A DNA stretch of 64,000 nt from Mycoplana rhizolycopersici (GCF_013378445.1 NZ_JABXYK010000001.1:496001-560000); one strand, 5' to 3'. Shown: positions 29,702-39,555, counted from the first letter of the stretch. Program-made: numbers and translations. Notes: generated by a model from the letters alone, not told the origin.

Positions 29702-32700
29702 CGTCTTCTCCTTCCCCGCCTTCCGCCGTCGACCACTCCGCGACGCGGGCCAGATGGTCGTATTCCCCGCCGAAATCCCGCTCCGCTTCCGGTATTACGC
29801 GGGAGGCAAAGCCGTAACGCCCGGCCAGAAGCTGGGTGAGAAGCTTTTCCAGCTCCGCCAGCGCCTCGTCGGCCAGGTCATCCGCCGACTTCGGATGGGA
29901 GTTCGCCCGCGGCGCCGAGTGCTCGTTGTTGACGATCTCGTCATTGAAGCGCTCGCCCGGCTTCAGCCGTACATAGAGCAGATCGCCGGCTGGCGTCGCC
30001 TGAAGGCGGCGGAACGCACCGCGCTTCAAGGCCGCGGCCTCGAGTGCCAGCTGCGGATCGAGAAGGGCGCGGGCGATCTTCGGCGAGGGCGAACTGCCGG
30101 TCTTGTAGTCGATCAGGTCCGCCCGACCGTCGGCGCGAAGGTCGATGCGATCAGCGACGCCGGTGAGCCGCATGCCCGCAATCGAAAGGTCGAGGGAAGC
30201 CGGTACTTCCGTCAACGTTTTTTCGACGCTCAGCGTCCGCCGGCCGTCCCAGTTCAGGAAGGCCTGCGCGACGCCCCGGAACCGCGGACGCCAGACGGCA
30301 TCGATATGGACCGGCAGAGCCATCAGGTCGAATTCCTCCTCGGTTATCCGGCTCATCAGTTGCGCGTCCATCGCGCCCGCGGCTTTCTCGCGGACATAGC
30401 GGTCGACGATCCTGTGATAGAGCGTGCCACGTTCGGCCGCGCCGGGATCGACGTTGAACGGCGCGATCGGGTGCAGCCGCAGGATCCGCCGCGCATAGAT
30501 TGCGTAAGGGTCGCGCCGGAGGCGTCCGACCTCGCTGAAGGAGTAGCTGCGGGGCTGAAGGTCCGCAGGCGGCCGGGGTTCCGGTCGCCTGGCAGAAGGT
30601 TGCGTCGGCCGCTGGTCCAGAAGCGATCCCCAGTGCACCAGGTCAGATCCGCGGCCTCGCAACTCGTCCGCCAGCGTCGGACCGCCGATCGCCAGCAAGC
30701 GCTGCAGCCAGCGCGAGGGAACGGTGGGCGACGTGCCGCTGCGCATCGCTCGCGTCAGCACCACCCGCTTTGCGGCGCACGCCATCTGGAAATCGTGCGC
30801 CAGTTGGCCAATGCGCCGCTCCGGCGGCTCCAGGCCGATATTCGCCTTCATGACCCGCGAAAGGAATGCATCGTTCGTCGTCTGGCCCGGCCAGGAACCT
30901 TCGTTGAGCCCGCCGATCACCATCGTATCGACGCTCTGCAGGCGCGATTCCAGCGCGCCGAAGATGAAGACCCGCGGGTGCCGCATCGAGCGCGGCTTCA
31001 CCGTCTCGCTCGCGCCCAGCGCTTCGAGCGCGTCGCACCATTGCCCCCCGTCGGCGTCCAATTGTCCCTCGGCCTCCATCACGCCTTTCAACAGGGTAGC
31101 GAGCCCTTCGCCGGCCTCGCCCGACCAAAGGCTTGCGAGATTGCCGCGTTCGTCGATCGCAGCGGCCTCGAGTGCCCGGCCCGTGCGCTCGGCCCAGTCG
31201 GAGAAGGGGAGTGCGGTGGTGAAGCGCCGCCCCGTGCGGCCGTGGCGCACCATGACGCCTGCAAGCGGTTCTGCAGCCGCGGAGATCCGGCGGGCAAGAT
31301 CGCGCGCCTTGCCCACCGCATCTTCCGCAATTGCCGCCCGCCATTCCGGCGGCTTCCTGTCGGAGGCATGGCGGACGATGGCGGCGTCCAGCAGAGGTTC
31401 CAATGCGCAAATGTCGACCTCGGCCGTTCCGCCGCGTAGGGCAAAAAGTTCGAGCGTTGAGGCCGCAGCCGTCTTGTCTTCGCTCGACAGCCCGAAGCGG
31501 GCCAGTGGGTGTTTCAGCAGGGACACCAGCGCGACCGGGTCGCCGGGCCGCAGTGTCGCTTCCAGCAGAAGACGCATCAGCGTGCCCTGAGCGGTGGAAA
31601 GAAGCGGCGTGCCCGCGGAATCGTCGGCCTCGATCCCGAAGCGGGCGAGTTCTGCGGTGACGCGGCGGGCGAGCTTGCGATCGGGCGTAATCAGCGCCGC
31701 CTGGCTGTCGGCCCCGCCCTCGAGCGCAAGGCGAAGGGCAATCGCAATCGCAGTAGCCTCCTCGCGCTCGTTCCCTGTCTCGACCAGCGACACGTTGGCG
31801 AAGGCATCGCGAAGGGAACGCGCGTCCGTGGTCTGGCGCTGATGCTCCCAGCCCGCCGTGGCGTGCACGGGCAAAAGCGCGCGGGAGAGAACACGCGCCC
31901 GTTCGGCCAGTTCGGGCTGCGGCGTGCCGAGTTCCGCCACCTCGGCCCGTTCGATGCCGAGACGCTCCAGCAGCCGCTTGAGACCGTACTGGGGATGGCT
32001 GCGGTTGGAAGCGTCGCGCGAGGGTTCGCCGGATAATGGATCATGCGTGATCAGCTGCCACTCCTCGCTGGACATCGAGAAGTCAAGGCCCGGCAGCACG
32101 ATAACGCCGCCCGCAACGCCGGCCACGGCTTCGATCAGCCTGGCGGTAGCGGGGATGGAGCCGGTGGAGCCGGCGATGATCACCGGGTCCGGCGGCGGCG
32201 ATGCCACATAGCGCTCCGCTTCCGCGTGCAAGGTGGCGTTTCGCCGGATCGAAGGGGAGGAGCGGTTCAGTTCCTCAAGTCGCGCCGGCCAGAATTCGCT
32301 GGCGATCGTCAGGAAGGCGAGGGTCAGCTGCCACCACTGCGCATGGTCGGCCGCCTGGATGTTCTGCAGCGCCGCCCAGTCGCGTTCTTCCGTTTCCATC
32401 GCATCGATGAGGTCCGCCAGTTCGCGGGCGAGCCAGATTGCGTCGGCGGGGCTGGCGGGTGCGACGAGCGGGCTCTCGGCGTGAACTGCGGTGATCGCCG
32501 CCGGCAGGCTGTTGCGCCAGGCGAGCACGAGCCGTGCAAGTTCCAGCAACCGCGCCGGCCCGCCGAGCGGCTCGGCCATATCGAGCGCGACCGGGGCGGC
32601 CTCGTCGAAGAAGCCGCTGTCGTCGTCGGTCTCGCCTAGAGGGCGAATGACAGGCAGGATGGCGGAGCGGCCGCCGAGGAGATCGACGAATTCGGAGCGC

Positions 32701-32888
32701 AGCGTGCGCGCCGAACGACGGGTTGGTACGTAGATCGTGACGTCGGCAAGCGACAACGGATCGTCGGCATCGTAGCGGAAGCCGGGCACGAGCGAGCCGT
32801 CGCAAAGGTGCCGCGCCAGCGTGCGAAGGAATGGCAGACCGGGATGGATCGAGAAGACGTTTCCGGCGCCGTCCGGCCGCGCGGTCAT
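29694..32888 (-). CDS. addB: Double-strand break repair protein AddB
   Basis: 1064 residues from ATG 32888, which overlaps the TGA of the upstream murU (ATGA). The N-terminal inactive helicase part begins VFSIHPGLPFLRTLARHL, as in the alphaproteobacterial AddB family, and contains ITPDRKLARRVTAEL and GGLNEGSWPG. The C-terminal nuclease has GTLYHRIVDRYVRE, GVADRIDLRADG and LIDYKTGSSPSP. No four-Cys iron-sulfur arrangement like that of Bacillus AddB is visible. It forms the AddAB complex. Confidence 0.93.
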   Translation of the reverse strand: MTARPDGAGNVFSIHPGLPFLRTLARHLCDGSLVPGFRYDADDPLSLADVTIYVPTRRSARTLRSEFVDLLGGRSAILPVIRPLGETDDDSGFFDEAAPVALDMAEPLGGPARLLELARLVLAWRNSLPAAITAVHAESPLVAPASPADAIWLARELADLIDAMETEERDWAALQNIQAADHAQWWQLTLAFLTIASEFWPARLEELNRSSPSIRRNATLHAEAERYVASPPPDPVIIAGSTGSIPATARLIEAVAGVAGGVIVLPGLDFSMSSEEWQLITHDPLSGEPSRDASNRSHPQYGLKRLLERLGIERAEVAELGTPQPELAERARVLSRALLPVHATAGWEHQRQTTDARSLRDAFANVSLVETGNEREEATAIAIALRLALEGGADSQAALITPDRKLARRVTAELARFGIEADDSAGTPLLSTAQGTLMRLLLEATLRPGDPVALVSLLKHPLARFGLSSEDKTAAASTLELFALRGGTAEVDICALEPLLDAAIVRHASDRKPPEWRAAIAEDAVGKARDLARRISAAAEPLAGVMVRHGRTGRRFTTALPFSDWAERTGRALEAAAIDERGNLASLWSGEAGEGLATLLKGVMEAEGQLDADGGQWCDALEALGASETVKPRSMRHPRVFIFGALESRLQSVDTMVIGGLNEGSWPGQTTNDAFLSRVMKANIGLEPPERRIGQLAHDFQMACAAKRVVLTRAMRSGTSPTVPSRWLQRLLAIGGPTLADELRGRGSDLVHWGSLLDQRPTQPSARRPEPRPPADLQPRSYSFSEVGRLRRDPYAIYARRILRLHPIAPFNVDPGAAERGTLYHRIVDRYVREKAAGAMDAQLMSRITEEEFDLMALPVHIDAVWRPRFRGVAQAFLNWDGRRTLSVEKTLTEVPASLDLSIAGMRLTGVADRIDLRADGRADLIDYKTGSSPSPKIARALLDPQLALEAAALKRGAFRRLQATPAGDLLYVRLKPGERFNDEIVNNEHSAPRANSHPKSADDLADEALAELEKLLTQLLAGRYGFASRVIPEAERDFGGEYDHLARVAEWSTAEGGEGEDDG

Positions 32889-33616
32889 GCCGCCCCTGCC
32901 TGCCCGCCGACCACGGCTTCCGCCTCGGAGATGGCTTCGGGCGTTCCGACCGTGATCCACTGGCCGTCGAGAACGAGCCCGAAGAGCCGACCGGCCGCAA
33001 TTGCACGGTCGAAGTAGATGTTCAGGTTGAAGGCGTCGTCCGGCGCGTCTTGCAGAAGTGCCGGCATCATGGCAATCGCTCCGGCATAGACGACTGGTTG
33101 CCCGCGGTGGGGATCGTGGCGTTTCAGGCGTCCGTCGCCATCCATCGAGAAGTCGTTTCGGCCGTTATGACCGGTCGTGTCTTCCAGCCGGACGCAGAGC
33201 ATCGCCATGTCCATCTGCTCGGGATCAAAGAAGGTGGAAAGCCGTCGCAGGTTGCTCTGCTCGCCGGGCTTTTCCCCCACCCAGAAAAGGTCCGCGTTTA
33301 GAACGAATACGGGTTCGGCCCCCAGCAGCTTCAGCCCCTTCGCCAGCCCGCCGCCGGAATTCATCAACGCTTCCGTCTCGTCGGATATCAGGATCTGCGG
33401 ACGCGCGCGGCGGGACAGATGCGCGATCATCTGATCGGCAAAATGATGGACGTTCACCACCGCCTTCGTGACCCCCGCCGCTTCCAGGGCGTCGAGACCG
33501 TAGTCGATCATCGGCTTGCCGGCGATCCGAACCAGCGGCTTTGGCATGGTGTTCGTGACGGGCCTAAGGCGCGTCCCGAGCCCGGCCGCGAGCACCATGG
33601 CGTTTTCGATCTTCAT
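32885..33616 (-). CDS. murU: Sugar-phosphate nucleotidyltransferase, probable MurNAc-1-P uridylyltransferase
   Basis: 243 residues from ATG 33616. The NTP-transferase signature is AMVLAAGLGTRLRPVTNTMP KPL, followed by IDYGLDALEAAG, DETEALMNSGGGLAKGLKLL and VLNADLFW. The preceding gene encodes a kinase of the AmgK type. In Pseudomonas, AmgK and MurU together convert recycled N-acetylmuramic acid to UDP-MurNAc, bypassing de novo synthesis, and this pairing supports the same role. A general mannose-1-phosphate guanylyltransferase annotation would be the alternative. Confidence 0.82.
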   Translation of the reverse strand: MKIENAMVLAAGLGTRLRPVTNTMPKPLVRIAGKPMIDYGLDALEAAGVTKAVVNVHHFADQMIAHLSRRARPQILISDETEALMNSGGGLAKGLKLLGAEPVFVLNADLFWVGEKPGEQSNLRRLSTFFDPEQMDMAMLCVRLEDTTGHNGRNDFSMDGDGRLKRHDPHRGQPVVYAGAIAMMPALLQDAPDDAFNLNIYFDRAIAAGRLFGLVLDGQWITVGTPEAISEAEAVVGGQAGAA

Positions 33617-33629
33617 CGGGGCATCCGTC

Positions 33630-35132
33630 CTATGATTCGTCGGACAGGATTCCAGCCTTTCCACACCATTCGCGCAAGGGGGCGAGGCGCGGATGCGAGA
33701 GCGCCATGCGCAGGTTTTCGAGCGTGCGCGGCATATGTTTCATATAGGCCGGCTTGCCGTCGCGCTGCATCAGTCGCACCCAGATGCCGACGAGCTTGCA
33801 ATTGCGCTGCGCTGCCATGACGTGCCAGGCGGCCATGAAGGCGTTGCGATCGAAGCCCGAACCTTGCGTTTCCCGCAGGCCAAGATAGTGCTCCAGCATC
33901 TGCGAAGCCAGTTCCGGTGGCACGTCGACGCGCGCATCCTGCACAAGCGAAGCGACATCGTAGGCGGTCGGCCCGATCATCGCATCCTGGAAATCGATGA
34001 TGCCGACGCAATCGATCCCGCTTGCCTGCGGACGCCAGATGATGTTGGGCGAATGGAAATCGCGAAGAAGCAGGTTCCTTTCCGCCGTTTCGAGCCCGGC
34101 GACGAGATCACTCCAGATCCCTCTGTAGGCATCGCGCGTCGCCGTGTCTGCCGCAGCACCGGTCTTCCAGGGAAGGTACCAGTCGGTGAGCAGGCTGACC
34201 TCGATCTGCATCGCGTCGAGGTCGAAGTCGGGAATGCGGTAGTCGCTTCCGTCGCCGACCGGAATCGTCTCCTGTACTGGCTGCCGGTGCAACTCGGCGA
34301 GTGTGGCCACGCTTTCCAGATAGCGCTCCGCAATGGGGCGCCCCTCTGCGTCAAGTACGCCGTCATGCCCCAGATCCTCGATCAGCAGGATGCCGCGGTC
34401 GAGGTCCTTTTCGAACACGGCGGGGGCCGCAAGGCCGCGCGCGCCGAGATGCGCCGCAACGGCGACGAAGGGGCGGACGTCCTCCGCTATATGCGCGATC
34501 TGCTGGTAATACTTGCCATGGGCGAGGATCGGCCCCGGCGTGTGTCGCGGCGAATCCATCAGGACGTAGCGCTGGCCGCCCGCATAGACATGCTCGTAGG
34601 CGCGGATCGAAGCATCGCCCGTCAGGTGCCGGCGCCGGGCGTCTGCTAAGCCGGCGCCTGCAAGAAAGGCGCGGATTTCCAGCGTGCGGCGCACGCGTGC
34701 GGCCAGCGGTTCAGGCCCGTCGATTTCCACCAGCCTTCCGTCGCCGTGATGCAGGAAACGCAGGGTCAGCCGTTGCGCAGGCAGCGCGTCTTCCGCCCGC
34801 TCCGGCCATTCGACCAGACAGACGCCGTCCTCAAGCGCTTCCTCCAGCCCCAGTTCGTCCAGTTCGGCCGCATCGGCAACGCGGTATAGGTCGAAATGTG
34901 CGATTGGTATCCGCAGCGCGTAGCTCTGAACCAGCGTGAAGGTCGGGCTCGGCACTTCCATGAACTCGTCGTCGGCCATGGCACGGATCAGCGCGCGGGC
35001 GAAGGTGGACTTGCCGGCGCCGAGATCTCCGGACAGGGCGATCAGGTCGCCCGGCCGGACGGCGCGCGCCATGTCTTCGCCGAAGCGGATCGTTTCGGCT
35101 TCGTCGGCGAGGTGGACCGTGGCGACGGACAT
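33630..35132 (-). CDS. TsaE-AmgK fusion: tRNA t6A ATPase plus amino-sugar kinase
   Basis: 500 residues with two domains. Residues 1 to about 150 are TsaE, with P-loop LSGDLGAGKSTFARAL (33-48), a switch region VPSPTFTLVQSY and HFDLYRV. TsaE is the ATPase of the t6A37 tRNA modification complex. Residues about 160-500 are a phosphotransferase (APH fold) with VLMDSPRHTPGPI, catalytic LLLRDFHSPNIIWRPQ and metal site VGIIDFQDAMIGPTAYD, as in AmgK, the anomeric MurNAc/GlcNAc kinase. The fused order is known in Rhizobiales. murU follows 13 bp downstream; divL ends 4 bp upstream. Confidence 0.88.
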   Translation of the reverse strand: MSVATVHLADEAETIRFGEDMARAVRPGDLIALSGDLGAGKSTFARALIRAMADDEFMEVPSPTFTLVQSYALRIPIAHFDLYRVADAAELDELGLEEALEDGVCLVEWPERAEDALPAQRLTLRFLHHGDGRLVEIDGPEPLAARVRRTLEIRAFLAGAGLADARRRHLTGDASIRAYEHVYAGGQRYVLMDSPRHTPGPILAHGKYYQQIAHIAEDVRPFVAVAAHLGARGLAAPAVFEKDLDRGILLIEDLGHDGVLDAEGRPIAERYLESVATLAELHRQPVQETIPVGDGSDYRIPDFDLDAMQIEVSLLTDWYLPWKTGAAADTATRDAYRGIWSDLVAGLETAERNLLLRDFHSPNIIWRPQASGIDCVGIIDFQDAMIGPTAYDVASLVQDARVDVPPELASQMLEHYLGLRETQGSGFDRNAFMAAWHVMAAQRNCKLVGIWVRLMQRDGKPAYMKHMPRTLENLRMALSHPRLAPLREWCGKAGILSDES

Positions 35133-35136
35133 TGAC

Positions 35137-37686
35137 TTATTCCGCCGCGGCGATGGCCGGCAGCGAAGCCCCGGGAATGCGGCAGGTGACGCGCGTCCCT
35201 TCGCCTTCGCGGCTGTCGATCGTCACGGTGCCGCTGTGCAGGCTGACGAAGCTCTCGACGATGGAGAGCCCGAGCCCCGCGCCGCCGCGTCGGCCATGGC
35301 TCTCGAAACGGTTGAAAACGGTGCGCAGCACATCCTGCGGGATGCCGGGGCCGCTGTCTGAGACGCTGAAGACGAAATCGCGTTCCTCGCGCCAGCATTT
35401 CAGCTCGATCGCCGTGCCTTCGGGTGCGAAGTTCGCCGCATTTGCGAGGAGCTTGATGAGGATCTGCTTCAGGCGCTGGTGATCGGCGACGATCGTGCCA
35501 AGCGACGGCGGCGCCACGATATCCAGCGAGACGTGGTTGTCCTTCAGCCGTTCGGCGAACTCCATTGAAACGTCGTCGAGCAGATCGGCGAGGCTCACTT
35601 CCGACAGGTCAAGTTCCATGATCCCGGCATCGACGGTCGCAAGGTCCAGAATGTCATTGACGATGGTCAGAAGGACTGCCGAAGAGGTGGCGATGTGGTC
35701 GACATATTCCGCCTGCCGCTCGCTCAATGATCCCATCGACGGCGTCTTGAGCAGGTCGGCGAAGCCGATGATGTTGGTCAGCGGCGAGCGCAGTTCATAG
35801 GAAACGTGCTGAACGAAGTCGTTTTTCAGTGCGTCGGCCTTGCGCAGCGCATCGTTCTTCTCCGTCAGGGCCCGCTCGACGCGCACGCTGTCGGTGATGT
35901 TGACGAAGGTCAGCATCGTCTGGGCGTTGGAAAGCGGTGTGACGGCGAAATCGAGCACGAGGCCGGTGTGAAGCTCCAGAACGCCGCGATAAGAGGGGCG
36001 CTCGTCGTCGAAGCTGGTGATGATCTGGCCGAACCGCTTCCAGCCGTCCGCCCCGTCATAGGACGGTGCGCAAACCTGTTCGATCGCGCGGATATGCGTG
36101 CCCGGCTCGACTTGGGCTTCGGTGATACCCCAAAGCGCGCGGAACGCGGGATTGGACAGGCGTATCCGCCCGTCCGGACCGAACACGGCGACCCCTTCCG
36201 AGAGGTGGTCGATGGTTTCGCCCTGCACCTGCAGCAACGTGTTGTAGCGCGTTTCGAGGTCGACCTTTTCCGTCAGGTTCTCGAATACCCAGGTGGCGCC
36301 GCCCTGGGGCCTCGCGGTGGCGAACACGCGCAGCGTCTGGCCGTTGGGCAAGTGCCAGAGATCGGACTGCGTGTCGATCGCGCGATAGACCGAAAGGGCA
36401 TTTTCCTTCCACTGGCGCCAGTTGAGCTGCTCCGGCAGCTTTGCGGCCGCCCGTAGCCGGTCGAGCATCTCGCCGTGATCGGGGTGCCTCTCAAGGAAGG
36501 CGGTATCAAGGTCCCACAGGCTCTGGAAAGCCTGGTTGTAGAATTGCAGCCGCTGCGTCCCGTCGAAGATCGCGACGGGGGTGGCGAGATGGTCCAGCGT
36601 TTCGGCGTGGCTCTTCAGCGTGCGCTGGAGCTCTTCGCGGACAGCCTCCGTCTCCGATACGTCGAGGGCGATCCCGGCAGAACCGGAAGCGCAAAGGGCA
36701 TCCACGACCTCGAAGAAATTGCGCCTGCCTTGCACAACGGTGGAGACCTTGTCGCGGAAGGGCGTGTCGAAGGTGCTGACCGCGCGGATCTTTTCGCGGG
36801 TCACTGCCGGCAGAAGTTCGCGATTTTCGCGAACGGCCTCCTGAGCGTCTCGCGCCTCGACGGCCTCGCCATAAGCCGTGTTGGCCCAGACGAGTGCCCC
36901 TTCACGGGAGCGCTGCCAGACGGGCAGGTCGATCGTATCGAGCAGGTTCTGGAAGACGGTAAGCGACTGTTCGAGGCGATCGCGCTCAAGCTGCAGCTCC
37001 GCCACCTCGCGGCGCAGATTGTTGAGGGCGACGAAGCGGACGAAAGCCTGACCGCCCGAAACGCGGCCCTGTACCTCGACGATTTCGTTGCGGCCGGTCT
37101 CCACGACAAGGTCGAAGCTTTGCGCCTGGGAGCGCAACGTTTCGATCGCGCGCTCGGCTTCGGCGGCTGACGCCGGTTTCAGCCAGCGGCCGAGAGCCAG
37201 AAATTCAGAGTCGGCGGCGGGGGCGCCGGTCTCCGGCGGAAGCTGGCCCAGCACTTCCGGTCGCTGGGACAGGCCGTCCCAGACGATAATGCGCCGGTTC
37301 TTGTCGCTGATCAGCGCCTGCAGACGGGCATTGCGGTGCTTGGCATCGGAAACGGTGGCGCGCAGTCCGCCGATCTCCTCTTCGAGCCGGCCACGCTGGC
37401 GGATCATCCAGATGGCGGAAAACAGGGCGGCCGAGACGACGCCGAGGAGTACGGAAAACGTGATGACTTCGGAAGAGCCGAGCAATCGCGCCGCGGCTTC
37501 CTGCTGTGCATGCGCAGGAACGGCAAAGGCGGAAAGCGCAGAGCCGGCTGCCAGCGCCCTGAGCCGCCATGCGTGGTTTCCGATCGCCGACAGGCGGGTG
37601 ACGCAGGCCGTCCTGATCTGCGTGGCAAGTCTTGTGGACGCGTCTGCGCCCGGCCCAAAGAGGCCTCGTTTTCGTTCCGACATCAT
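35137..37686 (-). CDS. divL: DivL-type tyrosine-bearing sensor kinase homolog
   Basis: 849 residues from ATG 37686 (37683 and 37725 are alternatives). An N-terminal membrane segment (ITFSVLLGVVSAALFSAIWM) precedes several PAS domains, then the dimerisation helix and a GHKL ATPase with NAANFAPEGT, DSGPGIP and GGAGLGLSIVESFV. The H-box reads QHVSYELRSPLTNIIGFADL: the phospho-acceptor His is replaced by Tyr630. That substitution is the hallmark of DivL, which in Caulobacter controls CckA and so CtrA. Location next to ahcY fits, from memory, Agrobacterium divL. It lies upstream of tsaE-amgK with a 4-bp gap. Confidence 0.88.
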   Translation of the reverse strand: MMSERKRGLFGPGADASTRLATQIRTACVTRLSAIGNHAWRLRALAAGSALSAFAVPAHAQQEAAARLLGSSEVITFSVLLGVVSAALFSAIWMIRQRGRLEEEIGGLRATVSDAKHRNARLQALISDKNRRIIVWDGLSQRPEVLGQLPPETGAPAADSEFLALGRWLKPASAAEAERAIETLRSQAQSFDLVVETGRNEIVEVQGRVSGGQAFVRFVALNNLRREVAELQLERDRLEQSLTVFQNLLDTIDLPVWQRSREGALVWANTAYGEAVEARDAQEAVRENRELLPAVTREKIRAVSTFDTPFRDKVSTVVQGRRNFFEVVDALCASGSAGIALDVSETEAVREELQRTLKSHAETLDHLATPVAIFDGTQRLQFYNQAFQSLWDLDTAFLERHPDHGEMLDRLRAAAKLPEQLNWRQWKENALSVYRAIDTQSDLWHLPNGQTLRVFATARPQGGATWVFENLTEKVDLETRYNTLLQVQGETIDHLSEGVAVFGPDGRIRLSNPAFRALWGITEAQVEPGTHIRAIEQVCAPSYDGADGWKRFGQIITSFDDERPSYRGVLELHTGLVLDFAVTPLSNAQTMLTFVNITDSVRVERALTEKNDALRKADALKNDFVQHVSYELRSPLTNIIGFADLLKTPSMGSLSERQAEYVDHIATSSAVLLTIVNDILDLATVDAGIMELDLSEVSLADLLDDVSMEFAERLKDNHVSLDIVAPPSLGTIVADHQRLKQILIKLLANAANFAPEGTAIELKCWREERDFVFSVSDSGPGIPQDVLRTVFNRFESHGRRGGAGLGLSIVESFVSLHSGTVTIDSREGEGTRVTCRIPGASLPAIAAAE

Positions 37687-37903
37687 CCCCGGTATGTCTC
37701 CGTCCGTTTGCCGCCTGATCGACAAGACATCCCCGATCCGACGCCTCCGCGTGGCCTCACCCCAAGGGGAAGCCAGGCGGCTGAAGCGGGATCATAGCGG
37801 GCGCACACGTCGCTTGTGACGTGCGGCGCACCGGCTCCGCATCTCAGCGTCGAATCAACAACATAACCATACTTCCATCCAGAATCTCCGGGAAGCCGCG
37901 CTG

Positions 37904-37938
37904 GCAAAAAAGAAACCGCCGCCCTGTCAAGGCGGCGG
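37904..37938 (-). terminator. Intrinsic terminator of ahcY
   Basis: An 8-bp GC stem (CCGCCGCC at 37916-37923 with 37931-37938) with a 7-nt loop is followed, on the minus strand, by TTTCTTTTTT. It starts 34 bp after the ahcY stop and separates ahcY from divL. Confidence 0.85.
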
Positions 37939-37971
37939 CACACAACATATTGTGGATAAGTCGGGTAACGA

Positions 37972-39372
37972 TTAGTAGCGATAGTGCTCGGCCTTGTAAG
38001 GACCCTGCTGCGTCACGCCGATATAGGCGGCCTGCTCGCCGGAAAGTTCCGTCAGCCTGGCGCCCAGCTTGGCAAGATGCAGCCGCGCGACCTTCTCGTC
38101 GAGCTGTTTGGGCAGGACGTAGACCTCGTTGTTGTACTTGCCGGTGTTGGCGAACAGCTCGATCTGCGCCAGTACCTGGTTGGAGAACGAGGCGGACATG
38201 ACAAAGGAGGGGTGGCCGGTAGCATTGCCGAGGTTCAGCAGGCGGCCCTCCGACAGAAGGATGATCCGGTTGCCCTTCGGCAGTTCGATCATGTCGACCT
38301 GCGGCTTGATATTGGTCCACTTCATGTTGCGAAGGGACGCGACCTGGATCTCGTTGTCGAAGTGGCCGATGTTGCCGACGATCGCCATGTCCTTCATCTC
38401 GCGCATGTGCTCGATGCGGATGACGTCCTTGTTGCCGGTCGTGGTGATGAAGATGTCGGCGCTGCCGACCACGTCTTCCAATTGCACGACCTCGAAACCG
38501 TCCATTGCCGCCTGCAGCGCGCAGATCGGATCGATTTCGGTGACCTTGACGCGGGCGCCGGCACCGCGCAGCGAGGCAGCCGATCCCTTGCCGACGTCGC
38601 CATAGCCGCAGACCACGGCGACCTTGCCCGCCATCATCACGTCGGTGCCGCGGCGAATACCGTCGACGAGCGATTCCTTGCAGCCGTACTTGTTGTCGAA
38701 CTTCGACTTGGTGACGCTGTCGTTGACGTTGATCGCGGGGAAGGGCAGCAGGCCCTTCTGCTGCAGCTGGTAGAGGCGGTTGACGCCGGTGGTCGTCTCT
38801 TCCGTCACGCCCTTGATGGCGTCGCGCTGCTTGGTGAACCAGCCGGGCGAGGCCTTCAGTCGCTTCTTGATCTGCGCAAAGAGGATCTCTTCCTCTTCGG
38901 AGCCTGGATTGGAAAGCACGTCCTCGCCGGCTTCGGCGCGTGCGCCGAGCAGGATATACATCGTCGCGTCGCCGCCGTCGTCGAGGATCATGTTGGACAG
39001 GCCGCCATCGGCCCACTGGAAGATCTGGTCGGTGTAGGTCCAGTATTCCTCAAGCGTTTCGCCCTTGACCGCATAGACCGGGATGCCGGCAGCGGCGATC
39101 GCGGCAGCGGCGTGGTCCTGGGTGGAAAAGATGTTGCACGAGGCCCAGCGCACTTCGGCACCGAGCGCCACCAGGGTCTCGATCAGGACTGCGGTCTGGA
39201 TGGTCATGTGCAGCGAGCCGGTGATGCGCGCGCCCTTGAGCGGCTTTGCCGCGCCGAATTCTTCCCGGCAGGCCATCAGGCCCGGCATTTCGGTTTCTGC
39301 GATCGCAATTTCTTTGCGTCCGAAGTCGGCCAGGCCGATATCGGCGACGATGTAGTCCTTGGTGTTGCTCAT
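37972..39372 (-). CDS. ahcY: Adenosylhomocysteinase
   Basis: 466 residues from ATG 39372. It hydrolyses S-adenosylhomocysteine to adenosine and homocysteine, keeping methylation going. The N-terminus is [20 protein letters not shown], followed by [16 protein letters not shown], the NAD site [17 protein letters not shown], the catalytic Lys region [13 protein letters not shown] and the C-terminus ending YKAEHYRY. The 20-bp palindrome at 39516-39535 lies upstream. The stem-loop after the stop ends the unit. Confidence 0.97.
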   Translation of the reverse strand: MSNTKDYIVADIGLADFGRKEIAIAETEMPGLMACREEFGAAKPLKGARITGSLHMTIQTAVLIETLVALGAEVRWASCNIFSTQDHAAAAIAAAGIPVYAVKGETLEEYWTYTDQIFQWADGGLSNMILDDGGDATMYILLGARAEAGEDVLSNPGSEEEEILFAQIKKRLKASPGWFTKQRDAIKGVTEETTTGVNRLYQLQQKGLLPFPAINVNDSVTKSKFDNKYGCKESLVDGIRRGTDVMMAGKVAVVCGYGDVGKGSAASLRGAGARVKVTEIDPICALQAAMDGFEVVQLEDVVGSADIFITTTGNKDVIRIEHMREMKDMAIVGNIGHFDNEIQVASLRNMKWTNIKPQVDMIELPKGNRIILLSEGRLLNLGNATGHPSFVMSASFSNQVLAQIELFANTGKYNNEVYVLPKQLDEKVARLHLAKLGARLTELSGEQAAYIGVTQQGPYKAEHYRY

Positions 39373-39515
39373 GCGGGTCTCCAGACTGAATTGGTCCTGT
39401 TGCGGCGCACGGAGGCGCCGGCCGCATCGGGTGCGCGGCCGCGGAGAAGGGGCGGAATGCGCCCGCTCGTAGCTGCGCGCATGCTTATCAGGATTTGTGG
39501 GGACAGGCAACACGC

Positions 39516-39543
39516 ATATAAAGAGGTCTTTATATCTTTATAT
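39516..39543. promoter_or_regulatory. Palindrome upstream of ahcY, SahR-like operator
   Basis: ATATAAAGA-GG-TCTTTATAT (39516-39535) is a perfect 9-bp inverted repeat, and the half TCTTTATAT is repeated at 39535-39543. It is 144 bp upstream of the ahcY ATG and just after the ptsH stop. From memory, ATATAAAGA/TCTTTATAT-type sites are the operators of SahR, an ArsR-family S-adenosylhomocysteine sensor controlling ahcY and methionine-cycle genes in proteobacteria. The match to SahR is inference. Confidence 0.6.
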
Positions 39544-39555
39544 CGGCTGAAAGCG

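Noticed and set aside
29559-31439. A 626-codon plus-strand frame antisense to addA and addB
   Set aside because: Arg/Pro-rich shadow; addA and addB account for the whole region and no initiation site precedes it.
39373-39555. An S-adenosylhomocysteine riboswitch upstream of ahcY
   Set aside because: I could not find the conserved stem and pseudoknot pattern by eye; the 20-bp DNA palindrome is a simpler explanation. A covariance-model search would decide.
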